NCBI GenBank assembly: GCA_016183655.1
Contig: JACPEH010000012.1
Coordinates: forward strand, 1 to 64,000
Origin: Rhodocyclales bacterium
Lineage (GTDB): Bacteria; Pseudomonadota; Gammaproteobacteria; Burkholderiales; Rhodocyclaceae
Length of the DNA stretch: 64,000 nucleotides
Direction: 5' to 3'
A program made the translations under genes and the position numbers. The notes beneath the pieces are model-generated. The model searched no databases, had not been told where the DNA came from, and saw nothing but the letters and a program-made list of their open reading frames with translations. Below, piece by piece: positions 49,240-58,986 of this stretch. The first letter of the stretch is position 1. Each line of letters begins with the position of its first letter.

Positions 49240-50315
49240 TCGTCGAACCTCCGCAGGGCAAGGCCGCAGGACACCAATAGCGACGAGGCATCGGCAAGCA
49301 GATTCCTTGCCTTGACGCGATCGGAGAGGACCATGTTGGCAAACGGGTTGGCGACAATGGTATTGATCTGCGTACGCGTCGCAACCGCCTCGTCGGCTCC
49401 GGGCAGCACCGCACAGCCGCCTGCCAGCACCACATGATGGATCTGGTTGAACTGGGTCGACGTAAAGAAGAATTGCAGCGCCCGGGACACCTCCAGCGCC
49501 AAGTTCTCGACGAACGGCCGGAGGAGTTCCGCCTCGTAGGTGTCCGGCAGGTTGTTGGCCCGTTTGGCGGCCTCAGCCTCCTCGAAACTCATCCCGTAGT
49601 GGCGGGCGATGTCCTGCGTCAGCTGGTTGCCGCCGAAAGCCTGCTCCCGCGTATAGACTTGCTGCGCATTTTTCAGGACGGTCAGGTTCATCGAGTTCGC
49701 CCCGACATCGACCAGCGCGATGATCTGGTTTTGCCCATCCTCCGGCAGCTGCTTCTCGATCAGTTCGAACGCAGCCAGTGCCGCATAGGATTCCACGTCC
49801 ATCACCACCGGCTTCAGCCCGGCGGCTTCGGCGACGGCCACGCGATCCTCGACCCGCTCCTTGCGCGAGGCCGCAATCAGTACCTCGATCTCGTCGGGCG
49901 ACGACGGCGCCGGACCGACCACCTGGAAATCGAGATTCACTTCATCGAGCGCGAACGGAATGTACTGGTTGGCCTCGGATTCGACCTGCATTTCCAGGTC
50001 TTCTTCCCGCTGCCCCGCCGGCACGATGATCTTCTTGGTGATCACCGCCGACGCCGGCAGCGCCAGCGCGACGTTCCGGGTCGAGGTCGACAGCCGCTTC
50101 CAGGCTTTCTTGACTGCCTCGGCGCATGCCTCGAGATTGACGATGTTGCCGTCGGCAACGACATCCTTGGCGAGGACTTCGATCGTATATCGCTCGACGC
50201 GAAAGCCTTCCTTGCCGCCGCCCGACAGCTCGACCAGCTTGACGGCGGAGGAACTGATATCCAGGCCAATCAACGGTCGCGCCTTCGTACTGAAGATCGA
50301 GAGATCAATCTGCAA
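49236..50315 (-). CDS. pilM: type IV pilus assembly actin-like ATPase
   Basis: A 359-residue cytoplasmic actin-fold protein that binds the PilN N-terminus. Motifs are LIGLDISSSAVKLVEL (phosphate 1), IIALVDVGANSMNLTVL (phosphate 2) and VVLAGGCAVLPGADEAVA (adenosine). It is the first gene of pilMNOPQ and diverges from mrcA, the conserved arrangement in beta- and gammaproteobacteria. Confidence 0.97.
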   Translation of the reverse strand: MQIDLSIFSTKARPLIGLDISSSAVKLVELSGGGKEGFRVERYTIEVLAKDVVADGNIVNLEACAEAVKKAWKRLSTSTRNVALALPASAVITKKIIVPAGQREEDLEMQVESEANQYIPFALDEVNLDFQVVGPAPSSPDEIEVLIAASRKERVEDRVAVAEAAGLKPVVMDVESYAALAAFELIEKQLPEDGQNQIIALVDVGANSMNLTVLKNAQQVYTREQAFGGNQLTQDIARHYGMSFEEAEAAKRANNLPDTYEAELLRPFVENLALEVSRALQFFFTSTQFNQIHHVVLAGGCAVLPGADEAVATRTQINTIVANPFANMVLSDRVKARNLLADASSLLVSCGLALRRFDE

Positions 50316-50419
50316 ATCGATATCCTCGGCAAAAAATCGTTTTGAAATGAATACTTAGCGTCGTTATACAATAATCTACGTTAGATCCTAGCAACAAGCA
50401 TTAGGCATGTAAAGCAGTT

Positions 50420-50448
50420 TTTCTCCCCACGAATGCCCCGCGTATAAT
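50420..50448 (+). promoter_or_regulatory. candidate mrcA promoter
   Basis: A perfect TATAAT (50443-50448) lies 38 bases before the mrcA start, with only a weak T-rich -35 (50420-50425) 17 bases upstream. The 171-base gap 50316-50486 also contains AT-rich sequence upstream of pilM, in which I could not choose a promoter. Confidence 0.4.
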
Positions 50449-50486
50449 CCGCGCCACACCTCAAATCAAGCCCACGAAAGACAGCC

Positions 50487-52781
50487 TTGCCCCCATTGTT
50501 GCGCTGGATGCTCTATCCGCTATTGCTGCTCTGCGGTCTCGTCGCCATCGGCGTCGCGATGATCGCGATCGTACTCGTCCTGACCTACCCCAACCTGCCG
50601 TCGCTGGAGGCGCTGACCGACTATCGTCCGAAAATCCCGCTCCGTGTCTACACCGCGGATGGCCACCTGATCGGCGAATTCGGGGAGGAACGTCGGACGA
50701 TCGTGCATATACAGGACGTCCCTCCCGTCATGAAGCAGGCGATCCTCGCCGCCGAAGACGAGCGCTTCTATCAGCACGCCGGCATCGACACCGTCGGCAT
50801 GCTGCGTGCGGCGGTGATGAACCTGGTCTCCGGCGGCAGGAAGCAGGGCGCCAGCACCATCACCCAGCAGGTCGCGCGCAACTTCTTCCTGTCCAGCGAG
50901 AAGACCTACACGCGCAAGCTCTACGAGGTACTGCTGTCGTTCAAGATAGAACATAACCTGAGCAAGGATCAGATCCTTGAGCTCTACATCAACCAGATTT
51001 ACCTCGGCCAGCGTGCCTACGGCTTTTCGGCGGCAGCCCAGATTTATTACGGCAAGCACCTGCAGGACCTGACGGCAGCCGAAGCGGCCATGCTCGCCGG
51101 CCTGCCGAAGGCGCCGTCGGCCTTCAACCCGGTGGTCAACCCCAAGCGGGCGAAAATCAGGCAGCAGTATGTCCTGCGCCGCATGCGCGAGATGGGCGCG
51201 CTCGACGAAAAGCAGTTCGAGGCGGCGCTGAAACAGCCCCTCGTCGTCAAGCGCGACACCAACGAATATCCGGTGCACGCCGAGTACGTCGCCGAAATGG
51301 CGCGCCAGATCGCGGCCGAACGCTATCCGGAAGCCGTCTACTCCCGCGGTCTGCGGGTCTATACGACGATCACCAAGGCCGACCAGGAAGCTGCCTACGC
51401 CAGCCTGCGCCGCGGCGTCTTCGACTACGACCGTCGCCACGGTTACCGCGGCGCGGAGTCGTACGTCGACATGAAGGAGGTCACATCCGACCAGGACGAA
51501 ACGCTGGACGAGCTGCTTGCCGACATCGGCGGCACCGAGGACATGTCGCCGGCAATCGTGCTCGAAGCCCAGCCGAAGCAGGTGAAGGCCTACCGCAAGG
51601 GCGGCGACCTCATCACCCTTTCCGGCGACGCGCTCAAGTTCGCGTCGCGCATGCTCGACGAAAAGGCCCCGCCCAACAAGCGCATCCGCCGCGGCGCGCT
51701 GATCCGCGTGCAGAAGGACGACAAGGGCGGCTGGCAGATCGTGCAGATGCCGGAGGTCGAGGCCGCCTTCGTCTCGATCGACCCGCAGACCGGCAGCATC
51801 CGTGCCCTAGTCGGCGGCTTCGACTTCAACCGCAACAAGTTCAACCACGTCACCCAGGCCTGGCGGCAGCCGGGATCGAGCTTCAAGCCGTTCATCTACT
51901 CCGCAGCGCTGGAAAAGGGCTTCACGCCGACCTCGGTAATCCAGGATGAGCCGATCGTCTTCCCGGCGTCGGTTACCGGCTCGCAGGCCTGGGAACCGAA
52001 GAACTACGACGGCAAGTACGAAGGCCCGATGAAGCTGCGCACCGCGCTGGCCAAGTCGAAGAACATGGTCTCGATCCGCATCCTGCAGGCAATCGGTACG
52101 CACTATGCGCAGGACTACGCCACCCGCTTCGGTTTCGACGCCGACAAGCACCCTGCCTACCTGACGATGGCACTGGGCGCCGGCTCGGTCACGCCCTGGC
52201 AGATGGTGTCGGCCTACGCCGTCTTCGCCAATGGCGGCTACCGCATCCAGCCCTACGCCGTCCGCGAAATCCGTGACGAAAAGAACGACGTGCTGGCCCA
52301 GGCGCAGCCCACCCCCGCCGGCAACGAAGAACTGCGCGCGATCGATCCGCGCAACGCCTACCTGATGAACAGTTTGCTGCGCGACGTCACCATCTACGGC
52401 ACCGCCGCCCGCGCCTCGGCCACCCTCAAGCGCAAGGATCTCGCCGGCAAGACAGGAACCACCAACGAGCACGTCGACGCCTGGTTCTGCGGCTTCCAGC
52501 AAACCCTGACCGGCTGCGCGTGGATCGGTTTCGACCAGCCGAAGAATCTCGGCAACAACGAAACCGGCGGCGGCGCCGCACTGCCGATCTGGATCGGCTA
52601 CATGCAGAAGGCGCTCAAGGACGTGCCGGAATCGTTCCCGCCGGTGCCGGACGGCCTGGTCTCGCGGGACAGCACGGGCGGCGGCAAGGGTCCGGCGAAG
52701 GAATACTTCTACAAGGAAAACGTCCCGGCGGAAGTGCCCGCCGAGCAGCCGGGCGATGCCGCGACCAAGGCGGAGGACTAG
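50487..52781 (+). CDS. mrcA: penicillin-binding protein 1A (bifunctional transglycosylase/transpeptidase)
   Basis: A 764-residue class A PBP polymerising and cross-linking peptidoglycan. One N-terminal membrane anchor (about 8-33) is followed by the glycosyltransferase domain with AILAAEDERFYQHAGID near residue 90 and GASTITQQVARNFFL. The transpeptidase has the active-site Ser in QPGSSFKPFIYSAAL, the SKN box in ALAKSKNMVSIRIL and KTGTTNEHVDAWFCG. The open frame starts at TTG; an ATG at 50508 would also retain the membrane anchor, so the start is uncertain. Confidence 0.96.
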   Translation: MPPLLRWMLYPLLLLCGLVAIGVAMIAIVLVLTYPNLPSLEALTDYRPKIPLRVYTADGHLIGEFGEERRTIVHIQDVPPVMKQAILAAEDERFYQHAGIDTVGMLRAAVMNLVSGGRKQGASTITQQVARNFFLSSEKTYTRKLYEVLLSFKIEHNLSKDQILELYINQIYLGQRAYGFSAAAQIYYGKHLQDLTAAEAAMLAGLPKAPSAFNPVVNPKRAKIRQQYVLRRMREMGALDEKQFEAALKQPLVVKRDTNEYPVHAEYVAEMARQIAAERYPEAVYSRGLRVYTTITKADQEAAYASLRRGVFDYDRRHGYRGAESYVDMKEVTSDQDETLDELLADIGGTEDMSPAIVLEAQPKQVKAYRKGGDLITLSGDALKFASRMLDEKAPPNKRIRRGALIRVQKDDKGGWQIVQMPEVEAAFVSIDPQTGSIRALVGGFDFNRNKFNHVTQAWRQPGSSFKPFIYSAALEKGFTPTSVIQDEPIVFPASVTGSQAWEPKNYDGKYEGPMKLRTALAKSKNMVSIRILQAIGTHYAQDYATRFGFDADKHPAYLTMALGAGSVTPWQMVSAYAVFANGGYRIQPYAVREIRDEKNDVLAQAQPTPAGNEELRAIDPRNAYLMNSLLRDVTIYGTAARASATLKRKDLAGKTGTTNEHVDAWFCGFQQTLTGCAWIGFDQPKNLGNNETGGGAALPIWIGYMQKALKDVPESFPPVPDGLVSRDSTGGGKGPAKEYFYKENVPAEVPAEQPGDAATKAED

Positions 52782-52789
52782 CCGATGCG

Positions 52790-53107
52790 CTAGTCCAGCT
52801 TGACCGGCTCTCCCGCCTGCGCCGAAACCAGCCGGGAGAGCTTGCCCAGCAGTTCCTCGCCATCGCGGGTGTCACGCCAGGCCTCGCCGTCATGGCGGAA
52901 ATGGAAGCCGCCCGACTTGGCGGCGACCCAGATTTCCTGCGCCACCGCGTGGCGGTTGACGATGATCTTGCTGCCGTCGGCGAACTCGATTTCCAGCACG
53001 CCGCCGGCTGCCAGTTCAAAATCCAGATCGGCGCCGCTGGCCTCCAGCCCGTGCTCGATTCGTTCGAGCGCCCGTCCCGCCAGGGCGGCAAATTCGGTCT
53101 CGTTCAT
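52790..53107 (-). CDS. cyaY: frataxin-like iron-binding protein CyaY
   Basis: A 105-residue frataxin homologue regulating iron delivery in Fe-S cluster assembly. It begins MNETEFAALAGRALERIEHG (first helix) and has the signature strand EIWVAAKSGGFHFRHDGEAW. The acidic first helix is less acidic than in E. coli. It lies opposite and between mrcA and lptM-lysA, a frequent betaproteobacterial order. Confidence 0.93.
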   Translation of the reverse strand: MNETEFAALAGRALERIEHGLEASGADLDFELAAGGVLEIEFADGSKIIVNRHAVAQEIWVAAKSGGFHFRHDGEAWRDTRDGEELLGKLSRLVSAQAGEPVKLD

Positions 53108-53143
53108 CCTGTGCTACCATCCAATTTTTCGCGTTACCGACCA

Positions 53144-53362
53144 ATGCGTCATATTATCCCTTTGGCTGCGCTGCTGGCGCTGACCGCCTGCGGCACGCGC
53201 GGCAACCTGGTTCTGCCGCCCGGCCCGCCCCCGCCCCCGCTCTTCGGAAACCCGGCTCCGGCACCCGCCAAGCCCACCAAATCCGCCGCCCAGCCGGAAC
53301 GACCGGCAACCGACGCCCAAGGCGGCGGCGATCTTAACACGCCCACGGAATCCCCCAGATGA
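53144..53362 (+). CDS. lptM: small lipoprotein, LptM (YifL-like)
   Basis: A 72-residue lipoprotein. The signal MRHIIPLAALLALTAC ends at the lipobox Cys16, followed by GTRGNLVLPPGP, the conserved LptM motif (GxKGxLxxPP type). The remainder is Pro/Ala-rich. LptM assists maturation of the LptD/E lipopolysaccharide translocon. It overlaps lysA by ATGA and is a usual neighbour of lysA. Confidence 0.85.
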   Translation: MRHIIPLAALLALTACGTRGNLVLPPGPPPPPLFGNPAPAPAKPTKSAAQPERPATDAQGGGDLNTPTESPR

Positions 53363-54603
53363 GTCACTTCCCCCTCGCCAACGGGCGCCTGCACGTTGAA
53401 GGCGTGCCGCTGGCCGACATCGCCGAACGCTTCGGCACCCCCTGCTACGTCTATTCGCGCGCGGCGCTCGAAGCGGCGCTCGACGAATTCCTTGCCGAGC
53501 TGAACGGCATCGACGCACTCGTCTGCTACGCCGTCAAGGCCAACTCCAACCTCGGCATCCTCAACCTCTTCGCCCGCCGCGGCGCCGGCTTCGACATCGT
53601 TTCCGGCGGCGAACTGCAGCGTGCGCTGGCCGCCGGCGCCGACCCGCAGAAGATCGTCTTCTCGGGCGTCGGCAAGACCGCCGCGGAGATGCGCCAGGCG
53701 CTCGAAGCCGGCATCCTCTGCTTCAACGTCGAGTCGGCCCCGGAACTGGAGCGCCTCAACGACGTCGCCGGCAGCCTCGGCCGGAAGGCGCCGATCAGCC
53801 TGCGCGTCAACCCCGACGTCGACGCCAAGACGCACCCGTACATCTCGACCGGACTCAAGGAAAACAAGTTCGGCGTCGCCTACGAGGACGCGCTGGCGCT
53901 CTACCACCGCGCCGCCGCGCTGCCGAACATCGAGGTCAGCGGCATCGACAGCCACATCGGCTCGCAGCTGCTCGACCCGGAACCCTTTGCGGAAGCGCTC
54001 GACAAGGTGCTGCTGCTGGTCGACCAGCTCGACGCGGAAGGCATCCACCTGCACCACATCGACCTCGGCGGCGGCCTCGGCATCCGCTACAGCGACGAGA
54101 CCGCACCGACGGTGAAGAGCTACCTCGGCCCGCTGCTGCAAAAGCTCGCCGGGCGCAAGCTGAAGGTCGTGCTCGAACCGGGCCGCCGCTTGGTCGGCAA
54201 CGCCGGCCTGCTGCTGACGAAAGTGGAATACCTGAAGCCGGGCGAGGTGAAGAATTTCGCCATCGTCGACGCGGCGATGAACGACCTCGCGCGGCCGGCG
54301 CTGTACGACGCCTGGCATGACATCCTTCCTGCCACCCCGCGCGGCGACGGCGAGAAGTGCTGGGAAATCGTCGGCCCGGTCTGCGAATCCGGCGACTTCC
54401 TCGGCCACGGCCGCCAGCTCGCGCTGCAGCCGGGCGACCTGCTGGCGATCATGTCGGCGGGCGCCTACGGCATGGCGATGAGCTCGAACTACAACACCCG
54501 CCCGCGCGCCGCCGAAGTCCTTGTCGACGGCGAGCAGGCACATCTGGTGCGCGCCCGCGAGACGGTCGAGTCGCTCTACGCGCAGGAGCGCACGCTGCCG
54601 TGA
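53359..54603 (+). CDS. lysA: diaminopimelate decarboxylase
   Basis: A 414-residue PLP enzyme catalysing the last step of lysine synthesis. The PLP Lys is Lys60 (VCYAVKANSN). Other motifs are GGELQRALAAG, SHIGSQLLDPEPF, DLGGGLGIRY and the C-terminal GPVCESGDFLG with the active-site Cys contributed across the dimer. It overlaps lptM and, by GTGA, the next gene. Confidence 0.98.
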   Translation: MSHFPLANGRLHVEGVPLADIAERFGTPCYVYSRAALEAALDEFLAELNGIDALVCYAVKANSNLGILNLFARRGAGFDIVSGGELQRALAAGADPQKIVFSGVGKTAAEMRQALEAGILCFNVESAPELERLNDVAGSLGRKAPISLRVNPDVDAKTHPYISTGLKENKFGVAYEDALALYHRAAALPNIEVSGIDSHIGSQLLDPEPFAEALDKVLLLVDQLDAEGIHLHHIDLGGGLGIRYSDETAPTVKSYLGPLLQKLAGRKLKVVLEPGRRLVGNAGLLLTKVEYLKPGEVKNFAIVDAAMNDLARPALYDAWHDILPATPRGDGEKCWEIVGPVCESGDFLGHGRQLALQPGDLLAIMSAGAYGMAMSSNYNTRPRAAEVLVDGEQAHLVRARETVESLYAQERTLP

Positions 54604-55754
54604 TTCCGCGCTGGCGCCTCGGCGTCCTCGCCGGCGCGGCCGCACTGGCGCTCGCCGCCTGCGGCGACAAGCCGGTGGAGAAAAAATCCGGCCCACCGCC
54701 GACGCTGATCACCGTCACCCGGGCGCAAGCCATGCCGCTGGAGATCGTCGAGCGCACGCTGGGCTCGCTGGAGGCGGTGATCGACCCGAAGGTTGCCGCC
54801 GAAGTGCCCGGCCGCGTCATCCGGCTCGCCGTTCGTGCCGGCCAGAAAGTCAGGAAAGGCCAGCTGCTGGCCGAGCTCGACACCGTCGATGCCGCCGGCC
54901 AGGAGCGCGCCGACCGGGCCGAGATCGCGCGCATCGAATCCCTGCTGGCGCAGCAGGAACGCGTCGTCGCCCGCCAGAACGAACTGGTGGCGCGAAACTT
55001 CATTTCACGCAACGCGGCCGACGATGCCACGGCCCTGCGCGATGCGCTGCGCAGCCAGCTGGCCATGGCCCGCGCCCGTGCCGGCATTTCCGGCCATGCC
55101 CTGCAGCGCACGCGCATCACCAGCCCGGTGGACGGCACGATCGAGGTCCAGATCGCCTCCGTCGGCGACTACCTGAAGGTCGGCGATCCGCTGGTCCGTC
55201 TCGTCTCCAACACCCGTCTGCGCGCCAACCTGCCCTTCCCGGAAGCCGTCGCCGAGCGCCTCAAGCCGGGACAGACGGTCAGGCTGGTCAGCCCCTTGCG
55301 GCCGGGCCGGGTGATCGAAGCGAGCATCCATGACATCCGCCCGACCCTGATCGAAACGAGCCGGGCGGTCGAGGCCATCGCCCGTTTCGACAACCTCGCG
55401 GACGGCGGCGAACTGCGCGGCGGCAGCTCGGTCGACGCAACGGTGGTGATCGGCCGCAAGGAGAAAGCCGTGATGCTGCCGGAGCAATCGGTGGTGCTGC
55501 GCCCCGCCGGCAAGGTCGTCTATGTGATCGACAACGACAAGGCCCGGCAACGCATCGTCACCACCGGCGCCAAGCAGGCCGGCCTGATCGAAATCGTCGA
55601 GGGCATCGCGGCCGGCGAGACGGTCGCGCTGGACGGCGCCGGTTTCCTGACCGACGGCGGGACCGTCAGCGTGCACCGGCGCGACGCCGCCGCACCGGCG
55701 ACCGCCAAGGCGCCGCAGGACAAGCCGAGCGCAGGCAACGCCGGCAAGCCATGA
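54600..55754 (+). CDS. RND efflux periplasmic adaptor (membrane fusion protein), lipoprotein
   Basis: A 384-residue MFP linking an RND pump to an outer-membrane channel. The start is GTG at 54600 overlapping the lysA stop. The signal ends at lipobox LAAC (about residue 21). The biotinyl-lipoyl-like half motif VRAGQKVRKGQLLAELDTVD, a short coiled-coil hairpin, the second half ITSPVDGTIEVQIASVGDYL and a C-terminal VVLRPAGKVVYVIDN beta domain follow. It overlaps the pump gene by ATGA. No outer-membrane factor gene is adjacent, so the pump must borrow one. Confidence 0.92.
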   Translation: MIPRWRLGVLAGAAALALAACGDKPVEKKSGPPPTLITVTRAQAMPLEIVERTLGSLEAVIDPKVAAEVPGRVIRLAVRAGQKVRKGQLLAELDTVDAAGQERADRAEIARIESLLAQQERVVARQNELVARNFISRNAADDATALRDALRSQLAMARARAGISGHALQRTRITSPVDGTIEVQIASVGDYLKVGDPLVRLVSNTRLRANLPFPEAVAERLKPGQTVRLVSPLRPGRVIEASIHDIRPTLIETSRAVEAIARFDNLADGGELRGGSSVDATVVIGRKEKAVMLPEQSVVLRPAGKVVYVIDNDKARQRIVTTGAKQAGLIEIVEGIAAGETVALDGAGFLTDGGTVSVHRRDAAAPATAKAPQDKPSAGNAGKP

Positions 55755-58700
55755 CCCTGCCCGAGCTTTCGATCCGGCGGCATGTCCTGGCCTGGATGCT
55801 CTCGGCCGTGCTCGTGCTCTTCGGTCTCATCAGCTACGGGCGGATCGGCATGGACCGCTTCCCGTACATCGAATTCCCGGTGGTCTCGATCACCACCGCG
55901 CTCAAGGGCGGCAACCCGGACATCGTCGACACCTCGCTGACCAACGTCATCGAGAGCTCGGTCAACTCGGTGCCGGGCATCGAGCATATCCAGTCCACCT
56001 CGTCGCCCGGCATCTCGGTGATCAACATCACCTTCGGCCTGGAAAAGAAGATCGACGTCGCCTTCAACGAGGTGCAGGCCAAGGTCAACCAGGTGCTGCG
56101 CCGGCTGCCGAAGGACGCCGACCCGCCGATCGTGGCCAAGGTCGAGACCAACGCGCAGCCGATCATGTGGCTGGCGCTGCAGGGCGACCGCACGCAGCAG
56201 CAGCTCAACCAGTACGCGCTGAACATCCTGAAGAAGCGACTGGAGACCATCGACGGCGTCGGCGAAGTGCGTCTCGGCGGCCGCCGCGACCGCAGCATCC
56301 GCGCCAACCTGCTGCCCGAGCGCATGGTCGCGCTCAGCGTCACCGCGCAGGACGTCAACGACGCCTTCGCCCGCGAGCATGTGCAGCTCGCCGGCGGCTT
56401 CATCGTCGGCGCCGCGACCGAGAACCTGGTCAAGCTCGACCTCGAATTCCACTCGATCGACGCGCTGAAGGAAATGGTCGTCGCCTGGAAGAGCGGCGCC
56501 CCGATCCGCCTCGCCGACATCGCCGAGGTCGAGGACGGCCTCGGCGACAAGCGCCAGCTCGCCCGCTTCAACGGCGAAACGACGGTCGGGCTGGGCATCG
56601 TCAAGATCGCCAACACCAACACCGTCGCCATCGTCGACCGCATCCTGGCCAAGCTGGAGCACGAGATCCGCCCGCAGCTGCCGCCCGGCATGCGCCTCTC
56701 GGTGGTCTCCAACGACGCCGTCTTCATCCTCGAAATCGTCAATGCACTGAAGGCGCACCTGATCGAGGGCACCCTCCTCGCCGCCTTCGTCGTCTGGGTC
56801 TTCCTGCGTTCGCTGCGGTCGACGCTGATCATCTCGCTGGCGATCCCGGTGTCGCTGCTCGGTGCCATTGCCGTCATCTACTTCTTCGGCTTCACGCTCA
56901 ACTCGCTGACGCTGCTCGCGCTGCTGCTGCTGATCGGCGTCGTCGTCGACGACGCTATCGTCGTGCTGGAGAACATCTTCCGCCACCGCGAGGAACTCGA
57001 TCCGGACCCGGTCTCGGCGGCGATCAACGGCGCCAACGAAGTCGTCTTCGCGGTGATCGCGGCGACGCTGTCGCTGGTCTCGATCTTCGCGCCGGTGATC
57101 TTCATGAGCGGCATCATCGGCCAGTTCTTCCGCTCCTTTGCCGTCGTCGTCACCTTCGGCGTGCTCGTCTCGCTGTTCGTCTCGCTGACGCTGACGCCGA
57201 TGCTCTGCGCGCGCTACCTGCGCGTCACCGAGAAGGGCCAGCACCACGGCCGGGTTTACCGGCGCATCGAAGGCTTCTTCAACGCCATGGAAGCCGCCTA
57301 CCGGCGCATCCTCGACTGGGCGCTGCGGCATCGCTGGCAAGTGGTGGCGCTGACCATCCTCACCGTCGCCGCCTCGGTGCCGTTCTTCGCCGGCATCGGC
57401 AAGGCCTTCGCGCCGGAGCAGGACGAGGGCCGCTTCCTCGTCCGCCTGCGCACCCCGCTCGGCTCGTCGATCGACTACACCGACTCGCGCCTGCGCCTGG
57501 CCGAGGAGATCCTGCGCCAGCACAAGGAGATCTTCACCGAGTTCGCTCTGATCGGCCTCGGCTCCGCCGGCCAGGTGAACCAGGCGACGATCGTCGCCCG
57601 CATGCAGCCCAAGGCCGAGCGCACGCTGACCCAGCAGCAGCTGCTGCCGATCCTGAGAAAGGAGCTGGCAGAGATCCCCGGCGCCTTCGCCTTCGCCGCC
57701 CCCTACCCGATGGTCCAGGGCCAGCGCGGCGAGCCGCTGCAGTTCGTGCTGGTCGGCGAGAACCTGCAGGAGGTCGGCCGCCTGACCCGGGAAGTGCAGG
57801 GCCGGCTGGCGCAGGAGAGCAGCCTCGGCCGCATCGACACCGACCTCCAGCTCGACCTGCCGCAGCTCGTCTTCCAGCCCGACCGCCTGCGCATCGCCGC
57901 CGCCAACCTGAACACGCAGGACGTCGCGCTGGCGATCAACATGCTCACCGGTGGCGTCGACATCGCCAAGTACAACGACGAGCCGGGCGACGGCCAGCGC
58001 TACGACATCCGGCTGAAGGCGCGCGAGGGCGAATTCACGCAGCCCGCGGACCTCGCCAGGATCTGGCTGCGCGCCAAGGACGGCAAGCTGGTCCGCCTCG
58101 ACGCGGTGGCCGCATTCAGGGAAACGCTGGGGCCGGCGGTGATCGGCCGCTTCGACCTGCAATACGCGGCGAGCTTCTTCGCGACGCCGTCGATCCCGCT
58201 CGGCGAGGCCGTCGACAAGGTCAAGCAGGTCGCCGTCGAGACGCTGCCGCCGGGCTACGCGATCAAGTTCGTCGGCCAGGCCGAGGAGTTCGCCAAGACC
58301 ATGGGCTACATGGTCTTCGCCTTCACGCTGGCGATGCTGCTGCTCTACATGGTGCTCGCCAGCCAGTTCAACTCCTTCGTCCAGCCCTTCATCGTCATGC
58401 TCGCGCAGCCGCTGGCGATCATCGGCGGCGTCGCCGCGCTGTGGCTGTTCGGGCAGACGCTGAACATCTATTCGATGATCGGCCTGGTGCTGCTGATCGG
58501 CCTCGTCGCCAAGAACTCGATCCTGCTCGTCGACCTGACCAACCAGCGCCGCGACGGCGGCATGGCGATCGACGCGGCACTGGCCAACGCCTGCCCGATC
58601 CGCATGCGACCGGTGCTGATGACCTCGGCCACCGTCATCCTCGCCCTCCTCCCCGCCGCGCTCGGTCTCGGCGCCGGCTCCGAGACCAACCAGCCGCTGG

Positions 58701-58813
58701 CAATCGCCGTCATCGGCGGCATGATCTCGTCGACGCTGCTGACGCTGGTGGTGGTGCCGTCGGTCTATTCGCTGGTCGAAGGCTGGCTGGCGCGCCGGCA
58801 CGGAAGCGCCTGA
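55751..58813 (+). CDS. RND efflux pump inner-membrane transporter (HAE1-like)
   Basis: A 1020-residue proton-driven pump with 12 expected membrane segments and two large periplasmic loops. It begins LPELSIRRHVLAWMLSAVLV, has GMDRFPYIEFPVVSI and the TM4 motif LLLIGVVVDDAIVVLENIFR with paired Asp residues for proton relay. The second half repeats this with GLVLLIGLVAKNSILLVDL. The substrate cannot be inferred. Its last codons and stop lie in the first unit of a 48-bp tandem repeat. Confidence 0.94.
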   Translation: MTLPELSIRRHVLAWMLSAVLVLFGLISYGRIGMDRFPYIEFPVVSITTALKGGNPDIVDTSLTNVIESSVNSVPGIEHIQSTSSPGISVINITFGLEKKIDVAFNEVQAKVNQVLRRLPKDADPPIVAKVETNAQPIMWLALQGDRTQQQLNQYALNILKKRLETIDGVGEVRLGGRRDRSIRANLLPERMVALSVTAQDVNDAFAREHVQLAGGFIVGAATENLVKLDLEFHSIDALKEMVVAWKSGAPIRLADIAEVEDGLGDKRQLARFNGETTVGLGIVKIANTNTVAIVDRILAKLEHEIRPQLPPGMRLSVVSNDAVFILEIVNALKAHLIEGTLLAAFVVWVFLRSLRSTLIISLAIPVSLLGAIAVIYFFGFTLNSLTLLALLLLIGVVVDDAIVVLENIFRHREELDPDPVSAAINGANEVVFAVIAATLSLVSIFAPVIFMSGIIGQFFRSFAVVVTFGVLVSLFVSLTLTPMLCARYLRVTEKGQHHGRVYRRIEGFFNAMEAAYRRILDWALRHRWQVVALTILTVAASVPFFAGIGKAFAPEQDEGRFLVRLRTPLGSSIDYTDSRLRLAEEILRQHKEIFTEFALIGLGSAGQVNQATIVARMQPKAERTLTQQQLLPILRKELAEIPGAFAFAAPYPMVQGQRGEPLQFVLVGENLQEVGRLTREVQGRLAQESSLGRIDTDLQLDLPQLVFQPDRLRIAAANLNTQDVALAINMLTGGVDIAKYNDEPGDGQRYDIRLKAREGEFTQPADLARIWLRAKDGKLVRLDAVAAFRETLGPAVIGRFDLQYAASFFATPSIPLGEAVDKVKQVAVETLPPGYAIKFVGQAEEFAKTMGYMVFAFTLAMLLLYMVLASQFNSFVQPFIVMLAQPLAIIGGVAALWLFGQTLNIYSMIGLVLLIGLVAKNSILLVDLTNQRRDGGMAIDAALANACPIRMRPVLMTSATVILALLPAALGLGAGSETNQPLAIAVIGGMISSTLLTLVVVPSVYSLVEGWLARRHGSA

Positions 58814-58915
58814 ACGATGCGCCATGCGCATCGTGAACCAGTGCCCTTGGGGTGCGCCTGAACGATGCGCCATGCGCATCGCGAACAAGTGCCCTTGGGG
58901 TACGCCTGAGCGGAC
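58806..58915. repeat. 48-bp tandem repeat, 2.3 copies
   Basis: Units start at 58806, 58854 and 58902 (partial). Units 1 and 2 differ at only a few positions. Each contains the palindrome CGATGCGC-CAT-GCGCATCG and then GTGCCCTTGGGGT. The first unit begins inside the final codons of the RND gene and contains its stop. The array fills most of the 173-base gap before the sensor kinase gene. Confidence 0.88.
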
Positions 58916-58986
58916 AGCTGCCGCGACAGAATGCCGCAGCCCGCGACCGCCCTCGACGCCGGCGGCACGGCGTAAAATCCGGACCC

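Noticed and set aside
58806-58915. 48-bp repeats as a possible CRISPR array
   Set aside because: There is no unique spacer between units; the whole unit repeats.
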